This document shows, piece by piece, positions 8,952 to 16,828 of a DNA stretch of 64,000 nt. The position numbers and the translations under genes are program-made. Each line of letters begins with the position of its first letter. Positions within the stretch are counted from its first letter, which is position 1. This DNA is from Shimia sp. CNT1-13L.2 (GTDB lineage Bacteria > Pseudomonadota > Alphaproteobacteria > Rhodobacterales > Rhodobacteraceae), in contig NZ_JANDJO010000004.1 in assembly GCF_024331145.1 (NCBI RefSeq), forward strand, positions 124,001 through 188,000, in the 5' to 3' direction. The notes under the pieces are model-generated. The model was not told the DNA's origin, searched no databases, and worked only from the letters and a program-made list of their open reading frames with translations.

Positions 8952-9557
8952 ATGGAAAAATTCGAAAAACTGCACGGCATCGCCGCGCCCATGCCGCTGG
9001 TGAACATCGACACCGACATGATCATCCCCAAGGTGTTCCTGAAGTCGATTCAACGCACCGGGTTCGGCAAGAACCTGTTTGACGAAATGCGCTACAACCG
9101 CGACGGCAGCGAGATTGAGGACTTCGTCCTGAACAAGCCGCAGTATCGCAACGCCGAGATCCTGATCGCCGGTGACAACTTCGGCTGTGGTTCCTCGCGC
9201 GAGCACGCGCCCTGGGCTATTGCCGACTTTGGCATCAAGTGCATCGTGTCGACCTCGTTTGCCGACATCTTCTTCAACAACTCGTTCAAGAACGGCATTC
9301 TGCCGATCGTCCTGCCGCAAGAGCAGGTCGACATCCTGATGGCCGACGCGGAAAAGGGTGCCAACGCCCGCATGACCGTGGACCTGGAAGCGCAGGAAAT
9401 CACCACTTCGGACGGCACCACCATCGCCTTCGAAGTTGACGCGTTCAAAAAGCACTGCCTGCTGAACGGTCTGGATGACATCGGTCTGACCATGGAAAAA
9501 GCCGAGGCGATCGACGCGTTCGAAGCCAAGGCATCGGCCGCACGCCCCTGGGTCTGA
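8952..9557 (+). CDS. leuD: 3-isopropylmalate dehydratase small subunit LeuD
   Basis: This is the swivelling small subunit of isopropylmalate isomerase. At 201 residues it has the family length. Visible hallmarks are [17 protein letters not shown] at the N-terminus (about residues 15-31) and [17 protein letters not shown] (about 75-91), the latter being the aconitase-like substrate-binding loop. A ribosome-binding AAGGAG overlaps the end of leuC, so the two are co-translated. An intrinsic terminator follows at 9585-9618, so leuCD ends here and does not read through into the next gene. Confidence 0.98.
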   Translation: MEKFEKLHGIAAPMPLVNIDTDMIIPKVFLKSIQRTGFGKNLFDEMRYNRDGSEIEDFVLNKPQYRNAEILIAGDNFGCGSSREHAPWAIADFGIKCIVSTSFADIFFNNSFKNGILPIVLPQEQVDILMADAEKGANARMTVDLEAQEITTSDGTTIAFEVDAFKKHCLLNGLDDIGLTMEKAEAIDAFEAKASAARPWV

Positions 9558-9584
9558 CCCCAAAGGAATGTGGCAGAAATAAGG

Positions 9585-9618
9585 CGGGCCGCCCCATTTG
9601 GGCGGCCCGTTTTCTTTT
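9585..9618 (+). terminator. Rho-independent terminator of leuCD
   Basis: A perfect 10-bp stem, CGGGCCGCCC (9585-9594) with GGGCGGCCCG (9600-9609), has a 5-base loop and is followed directly by TTTTCTTTT. Strong intrinsic terminator 28 bases after the leuD stop. Confidence 0.93.
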
Positions 9619-9923
9619 GAACACCCCCCACATACCCCCGGTTTTGTCCCCTAGCGTGCCTTGTGAGCAGGGGATTCCACCCCCACAATATCTTGTAGAG
9701 CCTTGGGGAAATTGACAATTTTCCGGAAGAGTTGGTGCAAACGCGCACCAGTTTTCCAGCTTTGCCAAGGATTTCAGAGCTTTGGCAAACATTTGCTTGA
9801 GAACATGCTACATTGGATGCAAGATTGAGGCAGAAATGAGGCAACCGTCCGAGCAGACGGTATCAAGTTGGAAAAAGATCACGGCAATGTATCGTGACAG
9901 TCCAGTTTGGAAGGAAGAGAGCA
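9619..9923 (+). promoter_or_regulatory. Leader region of the 9.9-kb membrane-protein gene, with two inverted repeats
   Basis: No coding frame is credible here. It holds a TTGACA box (9712-9717), then an inverted repeat TGGTGC-N6-GCACCA (9733-9750), a second one TTTGCCAA-N13-TTGGCAAA (9761-9789), and a small GC hairpin CCGTC-N6-GACGG just before the gene. The arrangement suggests a regulated promoter with one or two operator sites. No good -10 box could be picked out, so the promoter assignment is tentative. Confidence 0.4.
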
Positions 9924-10757
9924 GTGGTCGCAAAGCTGATTAGTGCGCTGACGCGTGCGGTGTTGATGTCGCTTCTGGTGGCGACTCCCGCGCTGATTCT
10001 GCCCAATGTCAGCACCGATGTGATCCATATCGTTGTCCTGTTCTCGATCTTTGCCGGCGCACTGGTCTTCTTTGAATACTTCGCCACCTATCCCAGCATC
10101 GTTGAATTCCGCTATGCGCCACCATTCAACAGGCTGCGGTTCGTTTCGATCTTCATGACGGTGTTCACCCTGTCGGTGATCGCGCGCGGCCAGTTCGAGC
10201 CCAACGCGCTGACGAGTTTCCTGCGCACGCTTGGCGTGATTGTCGGAAACTGGATCGACTTTCCCTATTCGCCGGTCCGCCTGATGGTGATCATGATGCC
10301 GGACAATGCGTCGCCCGCATTGATCGCCGAAGTCCGGACGGCCTCTGGCATGTCCTACCTGATCTCGCTGATCACGCTGACGGTGTTCTTTTTCTTCGTG
10401 CGTATCCTGGGCTGGCCTGCACGCAACGGTGCCTTCAATGTCTGGGTGAACCTGCCGCTGTTTGATCCGACGGCGGGGGGCGATGTCTTGCCGCGCCTGC
10501 AACGTGATGGACGTCTTAACATCGCGTTAGGATTTCTGATGCCATTCTTGATCCCGGCGATCGTGCAGATGATGTCGGACCTTGTGGACCCCGTGCATCT
10601 GGATGATCCGATGACCCTGATCTGGACGATGAGCGCATGGGCCTTTATCCCGGCAAGCCTGATCATGCGGGGCATGGCAATGATCCGCGTGGCCGAGTTG
10701 ATCGGCGAAAACCGGCGTCGCGCCTATGCGGCGGCAGAGGCCATTCAAACGGCCTGA
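9924..10757 (+). CDS. Conserved multi-pass membrane protein, function unknown
   Basis: An integral membrane protein with about six hydrophobic segments, including ALTRAVLMSLLVATPALIL at the N-terminus, HIVVLFSIFAGALVFFEYF, VSIFMTVFTLSVIA and LISLITLTVFFFFVRILGW. I recognise no catalytic motif. The annotated-style start GTG at 9894 has no ribosome-binding site, whereas the GTG at 9924 is preceded by AAGGAAG, so I choose 9924 (277 residues; ten fewer than the longer form). The stop is followed immediately by, or overlaps, the frame of the EEP-family gene, so the two are probably translationally coupled. The gene has its own upstream regulatory region with inverted repeats. Confidence 0.75.
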   Translation: MVAKLISALTRAVLMSLLVATPALILPNVSTDVIHIVVLFSIFAGALVFFEYFATYPSIVEFRYAPPFNRLRFVSIFMTVFTLSVIARGQFEPNALTSFLRTLGVIVGNWIDFPYSPVRLMVIMMPDNASPALIAEVRTASGMSYLISLITLTVFFFFVRILGWPARNGAFNVWVNLPLFDPTAGGDVLPRLQRDGRLNIALGFLMPFLIPAIVQMMSDLVDPVHLDDPMTLIWTMSAWAFIPASLIMRGMAMIRVAELIGENRRRAYAAAEAIQTA

Positions 10758-11782
10758 TCCTTCTTCTGTGTCTGTTTTTGATGCTGCCCGGCCTTGTCGG
10801 GGCGGATGCTCTGCGCTTGGCGACCTTTCATGTGGAAATGGGGCGCAAGGGGCCGGGGCTGATGCTGCGGGACATCCTGAAGGGGGATGCGCAGGCACGG
10901 GCGGTGGCGCAGGTGGTGGCCGAGGTCGGGCCGGATGTGCTGGTGTTGCAGGGGGTGGATTATGACCATGGGTTGCGCGGGCTGGGGGCCCTGCGAGACG
11001 TGATGGCGGCCGAGGGCGTGGCGTATGACCATATGTTCGCGCTGCGCCCCAATACGGGCATGGCGACGGGGATGGATTTGAATGGTGACGGGCGCACGGG
11101 TGGGCCGGCGGATGCACAGGGGTTCGGGTATTTCGCGGGACAGCGCGGGATGGCGGTCTTGTCGCGCTGGCCGGTTGTGCGGGACGGGGTGCAGGACTTC
11201 AGCGCGATGTTATGGCGTGATTTCCCGGGGGCGGAGATGCCCTTGGTGGAAGGTGCGCCCTTTCCTTCCCAAACCGCTTGGGAGGTTCAACGGCTGAGTT
11301 CCGTGGGCCATTGGGTGGTGCCGGTTGAGACGCCGGAGGGCGTGTTGTCGTTGCTGGTGTTTCACGCAACACCGCCGGTGTTTGACGGCCCGGAGGATCG
11401 CAACGGGTTGCGCAATGCCGATGAGGTGCGGCTGTGGCAGCGTGTGTTGGATGGAGAGGTCGGCGCGGCGCCTGAGCCGCCCTTTGTGATTGCGGGGGTT
11501 GGCAATGTTGATCCCGAGCGTGGGGAAGGCAGGCGCGAGGTGATGCGCGGGCTGTTACAGGACGCGCGATTGCAAAACCCGGGACCGCGCGGCGCGGACG
11601 GACGGCTGGTGACGGTTGATTGGCCCGAGCCGACACCGGGCGATCTGCGCGTGAGCTATCTGCTGCCCTCGGCCGGGGTCACCGTGGTGGCCAGCGGGGT
11701 TTACTGGCCACACAGCGGGAGTGGAGTGGATGTCGCAGCAGCGAGCCGTCACCGGCTGGTCTGGGTTGATTTCGAGATGTGA
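10754..11782 (+). CDS. Secreted endonuclease/exonuclease/phosphatase (EEP) family protein
   Basis: A predicted exported protein of the DNase I-like EEP fold, substrate unknown. The sequence opens LILLLCLFLMLPGLVGA (a signal-peptide-like stretch), then DALRLATFHVEM, where the family usually has the metal-binding ATxNxE strand; here it reads ATFHVEM. PDVLVLQGVDYDHG replaces the usual DIvxLQExD, so a metal ligand may be altered. Conserved pieces DLNGDGRTG, QRGMAVLSRWPV and SRHRLVWVDF follow. The start is uncertain: no ATG/GTG precedes the hydrophobic core except one at 10637 that gives an implausible leader. I place it near the upstream stop (10754, CTG); TTG 10778 or ATG 10781 are alternatives. 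Its 3' end overlaps the convergent epimerase gene by 34 bases. Confidence 0.7.
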   Translation: MILLLCLFLMLPGLVGADALRLATFHVEMGRKGPGLMLRDILKGDAQARAVAQVVAEVGPDVLVLQGVDYDHGLRGLGALRDVMAAEGVAYDHMFALRPNTGMATGMDLNGDGRTGGPADAQGFGYFAGQRGMAVLSRWPVVRDGVQDFSAMLWRDFPGAEMPLVEGAPFPSQTAWEVQRLSSVGHWVVPVETPEGVLSLLVFHATPPVFDGPEDRNGLRNADEVRLWQRVLDGEVGAAPEPPFVIAGVGNVDPERGEGRREVMRGLLQDARLQNPGPRGADGRLVTVDWPEPTPGDLRVSYLLPSAGVTVVASGVYWPHSGSGVDVAAASRHRLVWVDFEM

Positions 11783-12654
11783 GTGGGCGTGGTGCGGGTG
11801 TGGGCCGTTGCCATGCGCAGGGCTTCATCGCGCGGGGTTGGCTGAAAGTCGGGCAACAGAGTGTTGAACCGCGTACCGTCCAGCGCGTGCGGCAGGTTCC
11901 AGAGATAGCGCATCTCGAGCAGGCAGCGCCCCATCGCCCAGAACGGAGCGGCAAGCCTCAGGGGCAGCCAGTTCATGGTCTTGGCGCGAACGATCTGGCC
12001 GGTGGCCCTGGAGATCGCCTGTGCCATCTCGGCGCCGCTCAGGGTGTAGCCGGGAAAGGGAACCTCTTCGTATTGCGCAAGGTCGTGGCGTTTTTCGGCG
12101 AGGGCGACAGCGGCACGGGCCAGATCGGGCAGATAGGCCCAGGCATGGGGCGCATCAAGGCGACCGGGATAGGTCAGCCTGCCCTTGGCAAGCGGCGTGG
12201 TGATGATCTGATCGAACCAGTTGCCCGAGGCTTCGGTATCGAGGAAATCCCCTGCCCGCAGCAGGATCACCCGCACGCCGCTTTCCCGATAGGCGCGTTC
12301 CATCTCGATGCGGAGACGGCCCAGCGGGTTGGTGGCGCGATGGGCGGTGCGTTCGTCCCACGGCATGCCCGCGTCCGGCCCGAAGACATAGACGTTGCCC
12401 GGCACGATCACGGTTGCGCCCGATGTCTTGGCGGCGCGGATAATCCCGGCGTGGAGCTTTGGCACCTGTCTTGCCCAATCGGGATAGGCCGGGTTCCAGC
12501 CGGCTACGATCACGTCCTTGCCCTGCGCTGCGGTGACGAGGGTGTCTTGGTCACGGTCGAACTGGTGAACATCCCATCCCGACGCTGAAAAAGCGCGGGT
12601 GGCGTTCCTGCCAAAGCGACCAGAGCCGCCGAGGATGAGTACGGATTTTGTCAT
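11749..12654 (-). CDS. NAD(P)-dependent epimerase/reductase-like protein (extended SDR)
   Basis: Rossmann-fold protein of the NAD-dependent epimerase/atypical SDR superfamily, about 301 residues. The N-terminal nucleotide-binding motif is VLILGGSGRFGRNATRAF (GxxGxxG), and a VIVPGNVYVFGP strand follows in the position that carries the family's active site. The usual YxxxK is not obvious, so catalysis is unproven. The ATG at 12654 has a good GGAGG site six bases upstream; a longer frame starting at 12681 lacks one. It is divergent from the LysR gene at 12750, 95 bases apart, and is therefore a likely target of that regulator. Confidence 0.8.
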   Translation of the reverse strand: MTKSVLILGGSGRFGRNATRAFSASGWDVHQFDRDQDTLVTAAQGKDVIVAGWNPAYPDWARQVPKLHAGIIRAAKTSGATVIVPGNVYVFGPDAGMPWDERTAHRATNPLGRLRIEMERAYRESGVRVILLRAGDFLDTEASGNWFDQIITTPLAKGRLTYPGRLDAPHAWAYLPDLARAAVALAEKRHDLAQYEEVPFPGYTLSGAEMAQAISRATGQIVRAKTMNWLPLRLAAPFWAMGRCLLEMRYLWNLPHALDGTRFNTLLPDFQPTPRDEALRMATAHTRTTPTHISKSTQTSR

Positions 12655-12749
12655 GCTGTCCTCCAGATGTCTTGGGATCATGGAGAGAATGAGGTGTTCA
12701 CAATCAAATATAAATTGGCAAATTTCTTACGTATGGTATTCATTTTTGA

Positions 12750-13643
12750 ATGGATAAACTTGCCTCTCTCGACTGGTCGCTTGTGCAGTCTTTTCTTGCC
12801 GTGGCCGAAACCGGATCGCTTTCTGCCGCGGCCAAGGCCCTGCGCACGAGCCAGCCGACGGTGGGGCGGCACATCCGCAGCCTTGAGGCGGAACTGGAAG
12901 TGGAACTGTTTCACCGCCACGCCCGGGGGCTGCACCTTACGCCGCTTGGGCAGGACATGGCGGCATCGGCCCGCGACATGCAGGAGGCGGTGCGCCGGAT
13001 CGGCATAAGGGCGGCAGGTGCGCGCGAGGCGCTGGAGGGTGATGTGCGGATCACGGCCAGCGTGTTCATGTCACATCACGTACTGCCGTGGATCATCGGC
13101 GACATTCGCCGCAAGGAACCGCATATCCGCATAGATCTTGTGGCAACGGACGAGACCGAGAACCTCTTGTTTCGCGAATCCGACATCGCGGTGCGCATGT
13201 ATCGCCCGACCCAGCTTGATACGATCACCCGCCACCTTGGGGATATTCCGCTGGGGTTCTATGCCACCGAAGACTATGTCGCGCGCATGGGCCTGCCAGA
13301 GGTGCCTGACGATCTGACCCTGCATGACCTTGTGGGCTATGACCGCAACGAGGTGATCATCCACGCCATGCGCGAACAGGGATGGCCGGCGACACGGGAC
13401 TGGTTCAAGGTGCGCTCGGACAACCAGAGCGCGGTCTGGGAGCTGATCCGGGCGGGATGCGGGATCGGATTTTGCCAGACCCACGTGGGGGATACGACAC
13501 CGGGTATGGTGCGCATTCTGCCGGACTATCCGCTGCCCACCCTGCCGGTTTGGCTCACGGCACCGGAAGCCATGCGGCACACGCCGCGCATTTCGCGGGT
13601 CTGGGACCTTCTGTCAGAGGGGCTTTTGCCCTTCGTTTCTTGA
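12750..13643 (+). CDS. LysR-family transcriptional regulator
   Basis: A 297-residue LysR-type regulator. The N-terminal winged helix-turn-helix is clear ([39 protein letters not shown], about residues 11-49), followed by an effector-binding domain with DIAVRMYRP and GIGFCQTH. It is transcribed divergently from the epimerase-like gene, the classic arrangement for a LysR protein and its target. The 95-base shared promoter is A/T-rich and contains ATTCA-N4-TGAAT (12738-12751), which overlaps the regulator's own start codon and could serve autoregulation. leuB follows 59 bases downstream, but nothing ties this regulator to leucine synthesis. Confidence 0.92.
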   Translation: MDKLASLDWSLVQSFLAVAETGSLSAAAKALRTSQPTVGRHIRSLEAELEVELFHRHARGLHLTPLGQDMAASARDMQEAVRRIGIRAAGAREALEGDVRITASVFMSHHVLPWIIGDIRRKEPHIRIDLVATDETENLLFRESDIAVRMYRPTQLDTITRHLGDIPLGFYATEDYVARMGLPEVPDDLTLHDLVGYDRNEVIIHAMREQGWPATRDWFKVRSDNQSAVWELIRAGCGIGFCQTHVGDTTPGMVRILPDYPLPTLPVWLTAPEAMRHTPRISRVWDLLSEGLLPFVS

Positions 13644-13702
13644 TCTTTGCGCCCCATCCGGCTAGGGCAAGGCCAAGCAATTTCATCAAGGACGACACAC
13701 CC

Positions 13703-14809
13703 ATGAGCAACCCTTCGCTTCTCATCCTCGCCGGCGACGGCATCGGCCCCGAAGTCATGGCCGAGGTGCAACGCATCATCGACTGGTACGGTGACAAACG
13801 CGGCCTGAAATTCGACGTGAGCGAAGATCTCGTGGGCGGTGCGGCCTATGACGCGCACGGTGTTCCGCTGCATGACGACACGATGGCCAAGGCGCAGGAA
13901 GTGGACGCGGTTCTTCTGGGGGCCGTGGGCGGCCCGAAGTACGACGTTCTGGACTTCAGCGTGAAGCCCGAGCGTGGCCTGCTGCGCCTGCGCAAGGAAA
14001 TGGACCTGTTTGCCAACCTGCGCCCGGCGCAGTGCTTTGACGCGCTGGCAGACTTCTCGTCGCTGAAAAAAGACATCGTGGCCGGCCTCGACATCATGAT
14101 CGTGCGCGAACTGACCTCGGGGTCCTACTTTGGCGAACCGCGCGGCATCTTTACCGAGAACAACGAGCGCGTGGGCATCAACACCCAGCGTTACACCGAG
14201 TCGGAAATCGAGCGTGTTGCACGTTCGGCATTCGAACTGGCCAAGCGCCGCGGCAACAAGGTTTGCTCGATGGAGAAGGCCAACGTGATGGAATCGGGCA
14301 TCCTGTGGCGCGACGTTGTCACCGAGGTTCACCAGGCGGACTATGCCGACGTGGAACTGTCGCACATGTATGCCGACAACGGCGCGATGCAGCTGGTGCG
14401 CGCCCCGAAACAGTTCGACGTGATCCTGACCGACAACCTGTTTGGCGATCTCCTGTCGGATTGTGCCGCGATGCTGACCGGCTCGCTTGGTATGCTTCCT
14501 TCGGCAAGCCTTGGTGCGCCGATGGAGAATGGCCGTCCGAAAGCGCTTTACGAGCCGGTACACGGTTCGGCACCTGACATCGCGGGCGAAGGCAAGGCCA
14601 ACCCCTGTGCCTGTATCCTCAGCTTTGCAATGGCGCTGCGCTACTCGTTCGACCAGGGCGCGGAAGCCGATCGCCTCGAAGCCGCGGTTGAGAAGGTACT
14701 GGCCGACGGCGTGCGCACCGGCGACCTGATGCAGGCCGATGGCGGCACCCCGGTTTCGACCTCGGAAATGGGTTCGGCCGTGATCGCTGCGCTCGACGCG
14801 AGCCTCTAA
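13703..14809 (+). CDS. leuB: 3-isopropylmalate dehydrogenase LeuB
   Basis: LeuB oxidatively decarboxylates 3-isopropylmalate to 2-oxoisocaproate with NAD+. The 368-residue protein has [11 protein letters not shown] at the start, [11 protein letters not shown], the [15 protein letters not shown] substrate helix, and the signature [27 protein letters not shown] (about residues 248-274), followed by [18 protein letters not shown]. The ATG at 13703 has a GGACGAC site. It is separated from leuCD by four unrelated genes, as is common in this bacterial family. Two hairpins follow the stop. Confidence 0.98.
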   Translation: MSNPSLLILAGDGIGPEVMAEVQRIIDWYGDKRGLKFDVSEDLVGGAAYDAHGVPLHDDTMAKAQEVDAVLLGAVGGPKYDVLDFSVKPERGLLRLRKEMDLFANLRPAQCFDALADFSSLKKDIVAGLDIMIVRELTSGSYFGEPRGIFTENNERVGINTQRYTESEIERVARSAFELAKRRGNKVCSMEKANVMESGILWRDVVTEVHQADYADVELSHMYADNGAMQLVRAPKQFDVILTDNLFGDLLSDCAAMLTGSLGMLPSASLGAPMENGRPKALYEPVHGSAPDIAGEGKANPCACILSFAMALRYSFDQGAEADRLEAAVEKVLADGVRTGDLMQADGGTPVSTSEMGSAVIAALDASL

Positions 14810-14818
14810 GACGTGTCT

Positions 14819-14871
14819 CCCTCGACCTCTCACGGGGTCGAGGGAAGCCGCTGATTGCGTTGTCGCAATCA
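14819..14871 (+). other. Two hairpins downstream of leuB, no T-tract
   Basis: CCCTCGACC (14819-14827) pairs with GGTCGAGGG (14836-14844), and TGATTGCG (14852-14859) pairs with CGCAATCA (14864-14871) around a TTGT loop. Neither is followed by a run of T, so these look like 3'-end stabilisers or a Rho-assisted terminator and not a classical intrinsic one. Confidence 0.5.
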
Positions 14872-14962
14872 AATGTCATGGGCGGTTCTTTTCTTCACCT
14901 TTGAAGGCAAAGCCGCGCCATGCAAAGAATCCAACAAATCCCCCGTTTCAGGGGAAAAGACG

Positions 14963-14990
14963 CTTGCAAAAGCAGACAGCGCCGTATAAT
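14963..14990 (+). promoter_or_regulatory. Sigma-70-type promoter of tRNA-Pro
   Basis: A perfect TATAAT (14985-14990) lies 15 bases before the mature tRNA. A CTTGCA/TTGCAA element at 14963-14969 with a 15-16 base spacer would be the -35 box. It is the clearest housekeeping promoter in the window. Confidence 0.7.
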
Positions 14991-15004
14991 CCACCCGCCA
15001 CGGT

Positions 15005-15081
15005 CGGAGCGTAGCTCAGCCTGGTAGAGCACTGTCTTCGGGAGGCAGGGGCCGGAGGTTCGAATCCTCTCGCTCCGACCA
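15005..15081 (+). tRNA. tRNA-Pro (anticodon CGG)
   Basis: The 77-base cloverleaf is complete with an encoded CCA. Acceptor CGGAGCG pairs with CGCTCCG, the D-arm is GCTCAGCCTGGTAGAGC, the anticodon stem CTGTC pairs with GGCAG around the loop TTCGGGA (anticodon CGG), and the T-arm loop is TTCGAAT. It reads the CCG proline codon, which is frequent in this high-G+C genome. It has its own promoter upstream and an intrinsic terminator eight bases downstream. Confidence 0.97.
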
Positions 15082-15088
15082 AATAAAC

Positions 15089-15117
15089 AAGGCGCCTTAG
15101 GGCGCCTTTTTGTTTTT
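15089..15117 (+). terminator. Rho-independent terminator after tRNA-Pro
   Basis: AAGGCGCC (15089-15096) pairs with GGCGCCTT across a TTAG loop and runs into TTTTTGTTTTT. It closes the single-gene tRNA transcript. Confidence 0.93.
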
Positions 15118-15353
15118 CTGCCCTGAACGGATTTTCTGGCGTCTCGATGCCCTAAGAAGTGGCGCAGGGAGCCTTGGAGCGCGAGATTCGCGACGGCGCT
15201 GCCGGTTTCAGGATTGTTCGTTTTCCCAAAAGCCGTTCTGGCATTATCATGGAATTGTTGAAGGTACTTATCAAAGCTCGCCATTTAATCGCGCGCGGGC
15301 TGACCTTAGACTTCAAGGGCTGTGCAGAGCGATAATCCGCAATGGGAGGCCAG

Positions 15354-16817
15354 ATGGCGCAACAAAACCACATTCGCTTTCTTCTCAATGATACCGAGAT
15401 CACCGTTGAGGGTGCGAAGGCGACGCTGACGCTGTTGGATTACCTGCGTCTGGAACGCAGGCTGACAGGGACCAAGGAAGGCTGTGCCGAGGGTGATTGC
15501 GGGGCCTGTACGGTGCTGGTCGGGCGGCTGGCCAACGGGGTCTTGCGGTATGAGACGGTCAACGCCTGTATCCGGTTCCTGGCCTCGTTGAACGGGTGTC
15601 ATATCGTGACGATCGAACATCTGCGGGGAGAAGGTGGCGCATTGCACCCGGTGCAGCAGGCGATGGTTGATTTCCACGGCAGCCAGTGTGGATTTTGTAC
15701 GCCCGGTATCGTCATGTCGCTTTATGCGCTTTGGATGGAAAATTCGGACCCGAGCGTCGGGCAGGTCGAGACGGCCTTGCAGGGGAACCTGTGTCGCTGC
15801 ACCGGCTATGAGCCGATCATCAAGGCGGCGCTGGCGGTTGGGGCGTATGGCAGCCCGGCGCGGGATGCCTTGTCGGTTGAGCGAGAGACGATTGCGGCAA
15901 CTCTGAACGGGATGCAGGCGACGGGGCGGATCGTGGCTGGCCCGCAGGATGACATGGCGATCCTACCGGTGGATGCCGCCGACCTTGCCGCCGTTCTGGG
16001 CGAATACCCCGAGGCGACGATTGTGGCCGGGGCGACAGATGTGGGGCTTTGGGTGACCAAGTTCCTGAAACCGATTTCGCCGGTCGTGTTCATCAACCAT
16101 CTGGAAGAGTTGAAAACCATCGATCTTAGCGCGGATATGCTTAGCATCGGGGCCGGTGTCACCTATTCCGAGGCCGAAAATGTGATCAGAGAGGCGCTGC
16201 CGCATCTGTCGGAATATTGGGATCGCATTGCCGGATGGCAGGTGCGCAACATGGGCACGATCGGGGGCAATATCGCCAATGGCTCTCCCATTGGGGACAC
16301 GCCGCCGGTTCTGATTTCGCTGGGCGCGCGGATTACGTTGCAAAGCATGGAAGGCGCCCGCGAGGTGCCGCTGGAGGCCTATTTCATCGACTATGGCAAA
16401 CAGGATCGCAAGGCGGGAGAGTTCGTGTCGGCAATCCATATTCCACGGCCAAAGGCCAACCAGATCGACGCGGCCTACAAGATTTCAAAGCGGCGGGACG
16501 AGGATATTTCGGCAGTGGCCGTCGGGATCAGCGTCACGGTAGACGCAGCCCAGATCACCGGGGCCCGGATCGCCTATGGCGGTATGGCAGCGACCCCGAA
16601 ACGGGCCGCTAAAGCCGAGGATGCGCTGGTGGGTGCGGCCTGGAGCGCGGCGGCGTTTGACGCAGCGGCACGGGCGCTGGCCGAAGATTTCGCGCCGTTG
16701 AGCGACTGGCGGGCGTCGGCGGAATACCGGCTTTTGGTTGCGGGCAACCTGTTGCGCCGCTTTCACCTTGAACATGACGCGGCCCACGAGGGTCCGGCGC
16801 GTCTTGCAGCGGTATGA
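15354..16817 (+). CDS. xdhA: Xanthine dehydrogenase small subunit XdhA (2Fe-2S/FAD)
   Basis: This is the electron-transfer subunit of the molybdenum hydroxylase that converts hypoxanthine to xanthine and urate. Domain order is visible over 487 residues: plant-type [2Fe-2S] ferredoxin (EGCAEGDCGACTV), a second [2Fe-2S] domain (CGFCTPGI ... CRCTGY), then a FAD-binding module with ATIVAGATDVGLW and GGNIANGSPIGD. The ATG at 15354 lies four bases after GGGAGG; the in-frame ATG at 15342 overlaps that site and is less likely. First gene of xdhABC. About 235 bases between the tRNA terminator and this gene hold no recognisable feature apart from the expected promoter. Confidence 0.96.
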   Translation: MAQQNHIRFLLNDTEITVEGAKATLTLLDYLRLERRLTGTKEGCAEGDCGACTVLVGRLANGVLRYETVNACIRFLASLNGCHIVTIEHLRGEGGALHPVQQAMVDFHGSQCGFCTPGIVMSLYALWMENSDPSVGQVETALQGNLCRCTGYEPIIKAALAVGAYGSPARDALSVERETIAATLNGMQATGRIVAGPQDDMAILPVDAADLAAVLGEYPEATIVAGATDVGLWVTKFLKPISPVVFINHLEELKTIDLSADMLSIGAGVTYSEAENVIREALPHLSEYWDRIAGWQVRNMGTIGGNIANGSPIGDTPPVLISLGARITLQSMEGAREVPLEAYFIDYGKQDRKAGEFVSAIHIPRPKANQIDAAYKISKRRDEDISAVAVGISVTVDAAQITGARIAYGGMAATPKRAAKAEDALVGAAWSAAAFDAAARALAEDFAPLSDWRASAEYRLLVAGNLLRRFHLEHDAAHEGPARLAAV

Positions 16818-16828
16818 GGGGTGAGGTC

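Noticed and set aside
7443..9563. Long minus-strand open frame (706 codons) opposite leuC and leuD
   Set aside because: It is the codon-position shadow of two certain genes in G+C-rich DNA. Its composition (H/R/V/D-rich without motifs) and the lack of a ribosome-binding site mark it as non-coding.
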